The translations under genes and the position numbers were made by a program. A stretch of 64,000 bases of DNA from the NCBI GenBank assembly GCA_014904985.1, contig MU128990.1, forward strand, positions 1 to 64,000, given 5' to 3'. Positions 45,795 to 56,965 of this stretch are shown piece after piece (within the stretch, counting starts at the first letter, position 1; each line of letters begins with the position of its first letter). A model generated the notes under the pieces. It was not told the DNA's origin. It made no database searches and worked only from the letters and a program-made list of their open reading frames with translations. Source of the DNA: Hydnum rufescens UP504. Taxonomy: Eukaryota > Basidiomycota > Agaricomycetes > Cantharellales > Hydnaceae.

Positions 45795-47817
45795 TCATCT
45801 GTATAGATGCTGAATCCGAATCTCTCCATTCTTTTCAATTCTACATATCCATGCGTTTCTCATATATCTCATACTCAGGCAATCTCCCTCCTTCCTGAGC
45901 CTCGCCGCGGTCTCTTCTACACCGTTGAAAACACGTAAGAGGTTCTCACCTGCTAGACCAGCGAGCTCGCGTTCTGTCCATCCGCGCTTATACAATTCTG
46001 CGAACTGGATGAGAAGATCAATGGCAACAAAGTACGGTCGACAGTGGTGGGGACGAAAGTGAAAGATAACATATGTGGGAATAAGTCAATAAATGAAAAG
46101 CACAGTGGAGACACATGCGATAGTGCGAAATAGGCTACTCACGAGGTTTGGATATTTGCTGACGTCCTCCAGACCTTTGGGGACGGTTCCGATGCCTGTA
46201 GAGTGAAACGGACCCAAATTATGACCCAGTGTATAAATGGACAATCAAGCTCACAAACGACGAGCAGTCGTCATCCATACGCACCGTCAAAGTCAGAACC
46301 AAGCCCAACACTGTCAGCGAGGCAAAACAAAGAATGGTGAGCACAAAGTTGTTAATGATTAATGAAACAATCTAAGAGACAACTCTTCCGCCCCAACAAT
46401 AGTGGGGAAGAAGAAGAGTGCCTACGGCAAGTGCAGAGGCGAGCATAATACTGACTGTTTACGCCCTGCCACTCTCCCAATGTGCTCGACATGATCTGCT
46501 ATCACTGATACGGTGGCGTCCCCCTCACCCGCAGTGAAGGACGGAGCAAAGTTCACCTGGGGGGAACAGAAGAACCAATAAGATCAGAGTATCAAGGCCA
46601 CAGTCAGCGCGAATGATTGGATCGTTGGTGAAAAGGACAGAAATTGGATATCTGGGTCCCCTTTCCTGAATATCAAAGACTCACATTCACAACAGCATCT
46701 TTTTTGCCTTGTCCTTCTCCGATCAACAGCAATATGTCGTCTGGTATGTTCCTACACAAGATCAAAAGATAGAGAATCAGAAGACAGAGAAGGAGCTGGC
46801 CCGCCATAGCGGAAACATGGGAATGAAATGAAATGAAACCAAGCACCTAGGGACATCCCACACGGCCCTGGCGCTCGAATGGGACCAAATAACAGGGGCT
46901 TCTGAGAGGGCGAAGGCCTGTCGGGCGGTGGTATCTGCTGTATGGGATAGATCGACGATAACGCCTAGTCTATTTAATTCGCGGATGAGGGTGCGGCCGA
47001 ACGCGGAGAGTCCTCCATGAATTGGGGCAGGATAGTTAAAAATGCCTGCACTGTCCGCAAATGCTGCAGGTATGTGAATGGTACTCGAGCAGCAGCAAAA
47101 CAGAGGAAAACAAAGGTACCATTGTGACAGCTATGAGTGAGGGTAACATAGCGAACGCCAAGGGAGTGGAATTGGCGAAGAGAGGAGAGAATTCTCGAGC
47201 TGGTGACCACCTTCAACACCTAGGAGACTAGCGATCTTTCCACGCCGGATGGCGGTGCGGATGTCAGCAGCCCCGGTAGCGAAGGTGAAAGTCTAGGAGA
47301 TGACATAATTCGGATTGTGAATCCATGAAAGTCCGGAAAACAGATCGTACATCAGGGTATTTGTCTATTAAGGCGTGTGCGACATCAATCTGCTCGAGGG
47401 TATCGCTATGTGCCGGGGTGAATCAAGGGGGGATGTCAAGAGATAGGATGCATACCGGACGGCGGCGGTGGGACGTGTAAAGTTGATACCGGGATCCGCT
47501 GGACAGCTTGTGTATACAGACCAGAAGAACGCGCCTACTTGACCAGAGCGTAGCCTTGGAATGTCTACATGACCCGGCAAGGGCTGCTTGAGGTGGACGG
47601 CTGAGACGTTATTACGATAGGTAAAGCGGACAAGTTCTGGAAGGTCTATGTGAGTGTCTATGACAGGGTGTCTACGTAATATCTCGATAGCGGCGTCGAG
47701 AGGATCGTTTGGGAGAGGCTGATCAAACAAGAGAAACCAAGAGGAGGCTAGCACGAAAAACAAAGTGAGACCAATGGCAACAATTCGTCTGTAGCTGCTT
47801 CCAGTGCTTATCGTCAC
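45795..47817 (-). CDS. Membrane dipeptidase (peptidase family M19, renal dipeptidase-like), multi-exon
   Basis: Exon 1 (47817-47456) starts [16 protein letters not shown], with a TM anchor ([20 protein letters not shown]), then [16 protein letters not shown] carrying the first zinc ligands (HxD). A GTATGC...ACATAG intron leads to [18 protein letters not shown]. Further exons give [16 protein letters not shown] (bridging Glu), [32 protein letters not shown] and [18 protein letters not shown] (His ligands), VNFAPSF, and [10 protein letters not shown] with the last Asp. The end is [20 protein letters not shown], then [12 protein letters not shown], stop at 45795. M19 enzymes hydrolyse dipeptides, including cystinyl-Gly, with a binuclear zinc centre; this one is a predicted type II membrane protein. 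Six to eight introns are needed. The start is 76 bp from the primase gene on the other strand. Confidence 0.88.
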
Positions 47818-47893
47818 TGTGGGGAGTAGTGGCTGACTATCACTTAGCCATTGTCACGGTCAGGTCAGTCACGTAACCGTGACAGTCGCGTTA
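47818..47893. promoter_or_regulatory. 76-bp bidirectional promoter with a 9-bp inverted repeat
   Basis: All sequence between the start codons of the dipeptidase (minus) and the primase subunit (plus). It contains TGTCACGGT (47852-47860) and its inverse ACCGTGACA (47876-47884), with TCACGTAA between them. A dyad of this size centred in so short a promoter is a plausible transcription-factor site. No TATA box is visible. Confidence 0.5.
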
Positions 47894-49724
47894 ATGTTCA
47901 ACAGGTCAACGAAGAAAGAAAAGGAAAAGGATAAAGAAAAAGATGGGCTGGTGGCCACGCACTCACCGCTCGCGTACCCCCACCGTCTCAACTTCTACGA
48001 AGAGGCACCTGGCCACAATATCACCTTGGAGCAATTCGAAATGTGGGCGATAGATAGGCTACGCGGTACGCTACGCGCCGGATGCGGCGCCACGAAGTTT
48101 CACTTAATCATCACTCGCAGTCCTCGCAGAGATCGAGGCGGCTCGTGTTCGAAACGTCCCTGACGGCATCAAGAACATCGTGAATGCCCAATGCGAGAAA
48201 TATCTAATGCTACATCCAAACTCCGACGCAGCTTCTGTCGAACTAGACACTGAGCGCCGCAAAGACCACGTCAGTCACTTTGTTCTCCGCCTCGCGTTCT
48301 GTCGATCGTGTGTATTCTCTGCTCTTTCTACGCTCTTTTCTTCACACTATCCACCAGTGAGGAACTGCGTCAGAAATTTGTCAAAGCCGAAACGGATCTC
48401 TTCAAAGTCCGTTTCCTGGGTGAAGGCACTAAAGATCGCGCTGCTTTTCTTGCCTCCAAGAGCTTTGGGCCCTCAGGACAACCCATTTCGGATGACGACA
48501 AGAGACTCCTGAAGAATCAATTGATGGCTGCCACTAGCTCTATTAAGACGGATACCGATTTCGAGAGCGAGACGTTCTATCGCGTGAGCCATTCCTGGTC
48601 CTTCATTCGCTCATCCTGACGTCTTTATGCTGGGGTGCATAGGTGCATTGGACAAAAGTAACAGATCTCGTCGCAAGCCGCCGAGTATTCATCAGGGGTG
48701 GGTACGCCTATGTTCCTTCGGCATCCCAATCTTCCATTGTTTTGCAAGCATTTCAATCCCGCCTAACCGCCGCCCTCGAAATGACTGCACGCGCACTGCC
48801 GAGTCTGGACGAGGACGACAGACTATTACCCATCATCAACCATTTCTCTCAAGGCTTCCTTGCTGGCATCGCTGGTGAACATCACGGTGGTGGAGAAAAC
48901 AGTTATGGAGAAACCGTTACAAAAGACATGATCGATGACATGGCGAAGAAGCATTTCCCGATGTGTATGCGGAACATTCATAATGCTCTTCGACGCGACC
49001 GCCAGATGAAACATCAGGGTCGATTACAATATACATTGTTCCTCAAGGTAGGAACATGCTCCTACTCATAGACGAGACGACATTCACCATGGTCTTGCGG
49101 ACAGGTTCTCGGCTTGCCTATCGAGGAGGCCATCCTGTTCTGGCGGGAATCGTATGCTAATGACCAGAAGACTCAGGATAAATTCAATAAAGAGTATAAA
49201 TACAATATACGGCACTCATATGGTCTCGAAGGCAAACGTGCCAACTACCCCGCTCGCGAGTATGTTCATAAACCCCCGCCCTTCCACATCTTAGTGAACG
49301 TCTATGACTGGCAATTAATTATCCGTGCCTATCCTGTAGCTGTCGTTCCATCATAACTGGCAATCCCCCTGGCGCGAACGAATCGCACGGCTGTCCCTTC
49401 CGACACTTCAGCACTTCCAACCTCCAATCGGCTCTCAGTGCCCTCTATGGCGTCCCCTCCCTCTCGCAGGACATGTCCGATATTCTCAACGCCGTAGAGG
49501 CCAAACAGTATCATGTTGCCTGCACGCGCGTGTTCGAGTTGACTCACGACAACCAGGGAATGGCTGAGGGTGAGAGTGTGAGCCATCCGAATCGATATGC
49601 CGCGAGGTCCAGGGAACTCGAGCGAGAGAAGCTAGCAAGAATTCAAGATAAAACTAAGGCTCTTACATTGACAGAGTCTGATGGGGCGCCGAGCGAGGAT
49701 GTTTCTATGCTGGCTGGTGTTTAA
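47894..49724 (+). CDS. PRI2: DNA primase large subunit (PRI2/p58), six exons
   Basis: The ATG at 47894 (MFNRSTKKEKEKDK) is chosen because the frame further upstream has only a GTG. Exon 1 ends at 48065; exon 2 begins 48121 (VLAEIEAARVRNVPDGI), then ELRQKFVKAETDLFKVRFLG and DFESETFYRVHWTKVTDLVA across the next intron. Family landmarks follow: VFIRGGYAYVP, HFSQGFLAGI, the iron-sulfur region FPMCMRNIHNALRR, HQGRLQYTLFLKVLGLPIEE, FWRESYA, YNIRHSYGLEGKRANYPAR, and after the last intron CRSIITGNPPGANESHGCPF with Cys ligands. These place the 4Fe-4S domain at the C-terminus as in eukaryotic p58. With the small subunit and DNA polymerase alpha it makes RNA primers at replication origins and lagging strands. 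Phases close at each junction checked. Confidence 0.92.
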
Positions 49725-52411
49725 TTCAATCCCTCTTCTGGGCGTCCATGTACTTCATCCCTACGAGTGGTTGCGCATTTCCTCCACTTCCATGGTTGTA
49801 AATCTTGTGCCGCTTAATTCCCATTGTTAAGATGGTGTAGTTCCAGTGCAGCTGCCCGTCGTCAGAGTATGTTTTGGTTAGCAAGCCATATCCTAAGCTT
49901 GACATAGTACAACCTTAAATTTAAATGATTCTCGGGACGGAAATAGAGCCATACTATTGATAATTACATACCTCGTGCCAGAGAAGCCATAGGTTTCTCC
50001 CTTAGGATCATGCACGAATCCGTCATATCAGCCTCCCACATCTTCTCGTGCACCTTCTCCAGTACTTCGTTGATGCCCGGTTCAGACCAGTAAACACCCT
50101 CCTGATCGCTTCTTCGGCCACAGTCACAACTACCTAAAAACACCCCTCACGTACATCCTCAAAATTAAACAGGACAGCCAAGTCTGGGTTCCTGAGCGCG
50201 GTGAACTATTCAGCAATGACTTTGACCCCGACGACAATCATGTCCTGCGTCATGATTCGGCCTATTTCCAAATGAAAATCTTGTATATCGACGGTGGGGT
50301 GAACCGCTGACCGAGCCCGAATCCGGGATATATCAATGCACTTAACGAGTCTGAAATGAACCTGTCAGAGACGAACGACCCAATGAAGCTACAGTACGCA
50401 CCCACAGAACTTTCCATTCCTCATATGAACTGGGTCAAAAGGCGAAGTATTGCCGAGAAGAGCCTTCTCACGATTCCACCCGTTCGCGTCTTTTGGGTGT
50501 ACTTCGACAAGATGACTTAGGTCAGAAAGGGGGAGATAATAGTTCGTTCAAAAGTGTCGCTCACTTCCTCTGAGCTCCTTAGTGAATGACACCGCCTGAG
50601 TCAACGGACCGATTAGGAATGGGAATGTGGGTTTGACCAACTTAATAACATCGAACGACATGGTTCCTTTACCATTCTAGATGTTCGTTTCCCATTCCTG
50701 AATCACAGTGGACAAAGTCATCCAGACCTCCGCGAAGACCTTTGCTTGCGCGTGCAGTGGCTCAGTAATAAGACCACGTTTATTGATGAGCCAGAAGCGT
50801 TCAGATGATGCTTTCTGAGATACCATCGTGTTCGCATCGGGGACTTGGTGCGCAATACCGAGACTCGCAGATGCTCTCCAAGGCCGGGAGTCGGGCCATT
50901 AGAATAATGGAAGCGGAGGTAGCGATTGGAGTGACTTCCCCCGTAGATCATGGTGCATTCGTCCCATAGTTTGGTCTTGGCAACGCCAATAGCAGCACTT
51001 AGAGCCGCGAGCGCATCGACACCAGCTCCTTGTCTGTATCGTATGCAAGATGAATAAATCCCTAAGCGACGAGAAGTCAGCCAAAGCTGACATGTCATCG
51101 TTAAAGATGGCATGTGAGTCACGATATTTCTTGAGGAAACATTGCGCATTCTCCACACCTGTACAAATAGTGGATTAGTTGCCAGGTGCTTGACGATCGA
51201 GAGTAATCCCACCAAGATCCTCGAAATGAAGCAGGCAGTGTGGGATGGTGTTTCCGCACCAACTGCAGGGCTCCAGGAGAATGGTTGTTAAAGAAGATTA
51301 TCACCTTTGAAGATCCATAGGTAAGACACACCTGTCTAGAAATTTGTGCTATCCCTCTCCCATAACGCGTTGTTGTGACCATCCCTGCTCCCTTCACATC
51401 ACTAGCCTGGCATTATCATTTCAAGATACACTTCCGCGAACACACCACGCAGAGGGGTCGGTGAGGGCTCTGTTCCAACGTTGAGGCCTGGCAAGCTCTT
51501 CGAGGGATCGAGACCACCAACGAAGCTGAGAGGAAACAATTAGGGTTCCCGCTTTCCAAGGATGAAACACCACGGATGTGCATATGACGGCTTTAGCAGT
51601 AGAGGTTCGAGGTGGCCATCCATTGGACAGAGAAGAGATCATTCGAGATGCTTCAATTCTACGGACACCCTGGTTACCAATCGCTATGAAGGGACCTTGA
51701 TCGGAATGATGGAAAAAAATGAGGCCCATATCAGATACTACTACGAGTCCCACGTCCTTTCCTTTAGCCTTGGCCTGGGCGAGAAGGTCCTCCAAGTGGC
51801 GCACATTTGGGAGAGTTAAGGTGTAAGCCCCCACTGCTTCGAAGTAAACTTGGATAGGAAAAGACGGCCTTAGCCTCTGCTCAGAATTGTAGAGTAGATG
51901 AGACTTCCGATGATGTTGCATTTGTGTGATTCTTACCAGTTGGAGTGTAAATTAGGGGTATCAATGTTTTGAGGCGGCGTGAAATCAGAGGACCCAGTTC
52001 TGAGGCTGCGTTATAGGATACACCATCAGAAGAGACGTGAGGAAAGGGACTTCAGGCAAGAGTTCACTTTCATGAGAATCGAGTTTTAGCCAAGCACGAG
52101 AAATCAGATCGTGTGTTCACTCGATAGGCTAGACGACAGACCAATATTAATCCGAATTCCTCACATCTTTAGCAGTACATGCGTATACCCTTATTGAAAC
52201 GGGGACTGGCCATCAGCTGTCGAATTCTAATGGCAGAACGAGAGCTGGTCCAGTACTAGTGATCCAAGGATTTAAGAACCTCTTCGCCACACAGCAATTC
52301 TGCGGATTGCAGGCGCCATGCCGCCATCGTAGTGGCACATGGTTTTGCTTCCGGTACAATTCGATTGCTGCGTGCTGCGAAAGATAAGATTGCGAGCGTA
52401 TCTCGCACGCG
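49725..52411. other. Gene-poor 2.7-kb region with coding-like fragments
   Basis: Two coding-like pieces stand out but do not join into a gene. On the plus strand about 50108-50310 is an open stretch with FFGHSHNYLKTPLTYILKIK and VWVPERGELFSNDFDPDDNH, ending at a TGA. On the minus strand 51921-51540 reads FEAVGAYTLTLPNVRHLEDL and DVGLVVVSDMGLIF, then continues only in broken frames down to about 50720. Neither shows a family I recognise. I take the region as eroded genes, with no repeat structure visible. Confidence 0.45.
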
Positions 52412-54856
52412 ATGCCCCCCCACCAAAGAAAGGGAAAGCACGACAACGCCATTGCCGATGATGACCGGGAGGATTATGCGAATGAGTCTCTCCGATTCTC
52501 CGAGCTTGGGGATGAGGCGCACTCATTAAGTGGTGGGGGCGGTGATCATCCGCATGGATTCGTCGACAACGAACCAGGACTCCCTCGAACCGAAGTGCCC
52601 ATAGAGGAGCACATAATTTCGGTCAAGACAAAGGGTGGGTCTGTATATTGCGATCTATGCTTATATATCTGATCCGTCCCTTGGCCACCAGATGATCACA
52701 ACATCACTAAAGATTATGAAATAATAACGTCCCCGAAATCAAGACTGCTCGAGCTGGACGATGATCCCACAATGACGCTGTCGAGCATGTCTGACGAAAG
52801 CTGGGAGCATGTTGAGAACGAGAGCGAGGGCACTACTGGACACATGGAACGAAAAGCATATGCAGAAGTAGTCAAGGAGCGGCTTGACGGGAGGAGAAAT
52901 AGCAGAGATGCCTGGAGACGGTGCCGGGAAAGAAAAAACCATGTAAATATTGAGAACGAGAATGAAGAGAAAAAGTAAGTTCGACATGATGGCCGGATAT
53001 ACCCGGTCATCCAATGCCGTCCAATACCAGTCGATCACGGTGGGTCGGCTTCACCGGCCAAATCAAGCGCAGGAGAACAGAACGACGAGAAGGTCCTCAG
53101 CCATATGTCGTCCGTAAACTGATGATAGTTTTCGTTTTTGCCATTACTGCATATGCCGTCTATGTTTACATTGGCCGCCTCTGCATCGCCATGGTGCGTC
53201 AGAAACCGAAGGCTATGGGGAGCCGGGGGCAAGGAAGTGAGTACCCTACTGTTAATCCCATTCTCCTGCTCTTTAATGCCCGTCCAGTCGCCTACATAAT
53301 CATATTCAGCTTTCTTTCTTTCATGTGCATTTGGACATACATGAGGGTCATCATCACGCCTCCAGGATTCGCGGCCGATGTTAGCACACACTCTTGTCAT
53401 CTTCTCTACCGAATTCTCAGATCCTCCTCCAGCATGTAGAGCAGTCGCCGCCACCTGAGGCTCGCTCTGCTTTAGGTCCGACTTTCGATTCTTCAACTTC
53501 TTATAACTACAGTACTCGTGCAGGACCTCCATACACCTCTGATTCTGTGGCATCTGTACAATCGATCCATCAAAGTCCAACACGCTCAGGAACCCCCCGG
53601 ATCATGATATCGAGAAGACCGCTGAAGCTGATTATGACACGCGGCTTCCTCCAGCCAGCTCATCGTCTTCAACTCCGGATGCGTCTCCTGCGCAGGCCTA
53701 CATTCGCGAATATGCGGACCGAATGGCGCAGCATTCGCCTCAGGTTGCGATATCGCAATTTCCATCGGCGGATGCGAATCGTGAACTCCAACTGGATGCA
53801 ATGTCACCGATAACCACTGGAGCGGCACAAATCGAAAGCGATGCTACGCAACCAGTACCATTCGATGTTTCACCCTCCCGGAGACCTCCAACGTACCCCA
53901 TGTTGGCCCCCGAGTACCGGTATTGCCGCCGGGAGGAAATATTGAAACCTCCGCGAACTCACCATTGTCGAATATGTGGCAAAGTACACCACTCCTTGTC
54001 TATGACCCATACGAACTGAGCACATCTATTGACCTAGTGTGTGCTGATGTATGATCATCATTGTCCATGGGTGGGGCAATGCATTGGTGTACATAATCGT
54101 CGGGTGCGAAGACAACCTGTTTCCAATTCCGGTGATTCTGATGTTATATATCTCCTTTAGTTCTTCGTGATATTTAACTATTGGAGTGCATTGTTTGCGA
54201 TCTGGATTGCCATCACCCTCCTAGTGGCTACTGCTACCCATCCGAATATCGCAGACCCTCAGGAAATAGTCATAACCGCTATGTGCGTCTGGACACTGAT
54301 CTTGTGCCGGGCTCTTCCTGATGGCTTTTCGATGTTAGTGCAGCATTATTCGCTATCTTTACATCGGCCCTAGGGATTACCCACACCATCCTGATAATAT
54401 ATAATTTGACAACCGTGGAGCACCTTTTCGTTTCGAAGATGAAAGAACGGGAGCGGTCATTGCTATCTAGGCATTTCTCGTTTTATCAATGCCGGTATGA
54501 TCTATATCTTGCATCGTGGGGCTTTCTCTCCAGCTGATGCGATGGAATAGTCAAAAACGAAATAAGCTTCGCGAGTGGGATCAAGAATGGGGCCGCCTAG
54601 GGATGGAGGGAAATCTGTGGTGGCTTGGGAGCGCTCGGAAGAACTGGAAAGCAGTGATGGGGGATGATCCTTGGTACTGGTTCTGTGAGCTGTCTCGAAC
54701 CTAACGGAACATCCCTTGGTCCCATAAGTACTGAAATTCGCCCCAGTCCCCATAGGCAGCACCATTGGGAACGGGCTATCTTATCCAATGAATCCCCGCT
54801 TTTCGGAGGATGGACGGTGGCGACCGCGATCGGAATGGCCGACTGAGTATCGATGA
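52412..54856 (+). CDS. DHHC-type palmitoyltransferase, multi-exon, with possible acidic N-terminal extension
   Basis: The catalytic region, after splicing at about 53971, reads THHCRICGK then CVLMYDHHCPWVGQCIGVHN: the Cys-rich domain with the DHHC tetrad, whose Cys takes the acyl group. Two TM helices precede it (MIVFVFAITAYAVYVYIG, YIIIFSFLSFMCIWTYM) and two follow (WSALFAIWIAITLLVAT, ALFAIFTSALGITHTILII). TTVE is the TTxE motif downstream of the second pair. The C-terminus is cytosolic, ending PTEYR at 54854. A candidate ATG is 53014, but upstream exons from ATG 52412 (MPPHQRKGKHDNAIADDD; SWEHVENESEG) splice to the TM exon in matching phase (GTAAGT near 52976, acceptor near 53032). One frame break occurs at the C6 run 53593-53598. 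It S-palmitoylates membrane proteins. Confidence 0.86.
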
Positions 54857-56965
54857 CGACTTATAATTAATGTGATACCATGTAGTAATTACCAAACTAG
54901 TCTGAGGCACGAGCAATTTGTTCCAACGCCGGTTAAAGGGCCAACAAAACAGATGAAGCAACACAGTAGTATTAGGTTGACAATGTACACTGTCCTGCCA
55001 GCCTGAAGACGGACGAGCAATCGATTATGTAATATTAGGGGGCTGTTGAAAGTCAAGTGGAAGTGGAGGAGGCTTTACGGCAAACTACTTTGGTGCCGGA
55101 TCGAGCGCAACTGAACCCTCATTGGACGGCGATATTTCCGTCCCCAAGAGTGAAATAAAGTGCCACTCCGTGAGACGGCTCCAAAAGTTAATTCCACAAG
55201 TCCCATCTCCAGCCTCACTTTTATCTTAGTTTCGCTATCCTGCGTGAACACCCTTCGGAAAAAGCACGAGTCGAGTAAAAGTGAAGCAAAATTTAAGCTC
55301 AAATGTCCCTCCCCTTTCGATTACACTTTTCACGCTTCGCCACACGCCTATTAAGAGGTTCGAACTTACAACCCACCACAGTCCCAAACACACTCGTTCC
55401 AACTGGTTCGCCAAAACACACGCCCGAGATTGAGTTACACAGTCTCGCCTCTTAGCTTTTCACGTGTGGTCCAAAGTTGTCGGAGCGGGTTGCAGCTACC
55501 TGCTAGCCCCTTTTTCCGTTCCACGCCACTTACTTGCAACTGGTCACATAATTTCAGTGATCGCGCCACTTCGGCAATCTCTGCCCACTTGTGCATGCAA
55601 ATCTTCCTTGGTGTAGTATTACCGACCGTTGAATTCCTGTACGGCGGGATCCCAATCCTCCTCAATCGAGTCTGAACTCCGGCTTGGATAACTAGCTATC
55701 TGCTCTGCAAGTTCAGGTATACACATGTAGCTGTGCTGTGAGTATCCTCTTCAATTTTGTACAGGTTGCATGCTCCCACGGCGGATTTTAGGGAGTGAGC
55801 ACGGTTCCCCGGGAGTGGTGCCATGGCCCGAAACTACAAAACACCGTCATATGTAGCACGGGTCCAGACTCTCTTGACAACACAAAGAGAGTCTGGGCCA
55901 GATTGATGAGGACTTTGGAAATATGAAATTCGGGCTCTCCTCGGCGCTCCGAGGATTCCAAAAACAGCCATACTGTATAGTATATACGTGGTACGGGCCG
56001 ATTTTTGGGCCTCTTTCCACAGCCCTTTTTCTTGGCCTTCCACAAAGGATCGCGAGTTGAGGTGGGGTCCAGCGGCCCCCGAAACCCAAGACGAACATCT
56101 ATTACCATAAACGGTATCCGAAAACGACTCTGTGAAGGCAGTTTTGCTGCATTTTGATAGCCTTAATTGGTGAATTCACATACATCTTTTGGGCCACTTC
56201 GCTATATAAAAGGCCGCAAGAGCGCCACCCAGAAAGGAAATTTAATCAGATTACTCAGCACAATTATACAGCTCTATTTAAATGGCGCTGGGGTGGCATG
56301 GACATGCTGGTCACATTATTGACTTTGCTCGGTAATGCTTAGGTGACATCCTATAATTGGTCCCACTTCCAGGTAGATGGCACTATGGTGTGCACAACAC
56401 TAGGTACAAGAATCGAGGCCCAGTCGGGATGCTTTTCACATTCTCTTTACTGTAAGTAAGATGATGTTTGAGACAGATTCCCCAATCACGTGATTTAATT
56501 TGTGCCTTAACAACTCGTCTTTCAAAGGGGTCTCAAACTAATTGGTGTCCCAGCAGATACGTTGTGGTGGATGCACTTTGTTCTGGGATTGTGAGAAGCT
56601 GCGTTGGGGAGATTTCCGCCGTCTGCGCCTGATTCCTTGCCGATGTATCTTTCGTTGGGATCGTTTTCTTTCAGAAAGAGGGCGTGGCATGCATGCCGAT
56701 TACTACCTTATCTAGTCTGTCCATGCATCCGACACCCATCTCTTTGCTTGAATCTGTCACTGGCGAATTCACAGTCTCGACCTGCGTGTGTGATAAGTAA
56801 AGTACCCCACTTGGTGTTCGCCTTCCTAAAAGAGCATTTTCCCGAGGTCCCCCGAGCCTCTCTCTATTGGGCTCTAGGTCCCGGATGCGAATCCTCTTGT
56901 TCCTCCCAACGAACATCATATAGCCGTTCACCTCTCTTCCTTTCCCCCCCTACGCTCTTTCCGCA
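54857..56965. other. 2.1-kb intergenic region, no supported gene
   Basis: No splice-consistent coding exons. Short open frames at 55430-55675 and 56604-56969 lack motifs. A 12-bp inverted repeat lies at 55864-55896. The right end should include the promoter of the first seven-TM gene. Confidence 0.5.
55864..55896. repeat. 12-bp perfect hairpin-forming inverted repeat
   Basis: CCAGACTCTCTT (55864-55875) and AAGAGAGTCTGG (55885-55896) are exact inverses with a 9-nt loop. Just downstream are runs resembling degraded repeat DNA. It could be a stem-loop of a terminator or the centre of an eroded inverted-repeat element. Confidence 0.55.

Noticed and set aside
45481..45798. 105-codon minus-strand frame after the dipeptidase gene
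   Set aside because: It starts beyond the dipeptidase stop in another frame and lacks any motif. It is better explained as 3' UTR or intergenic DNA.
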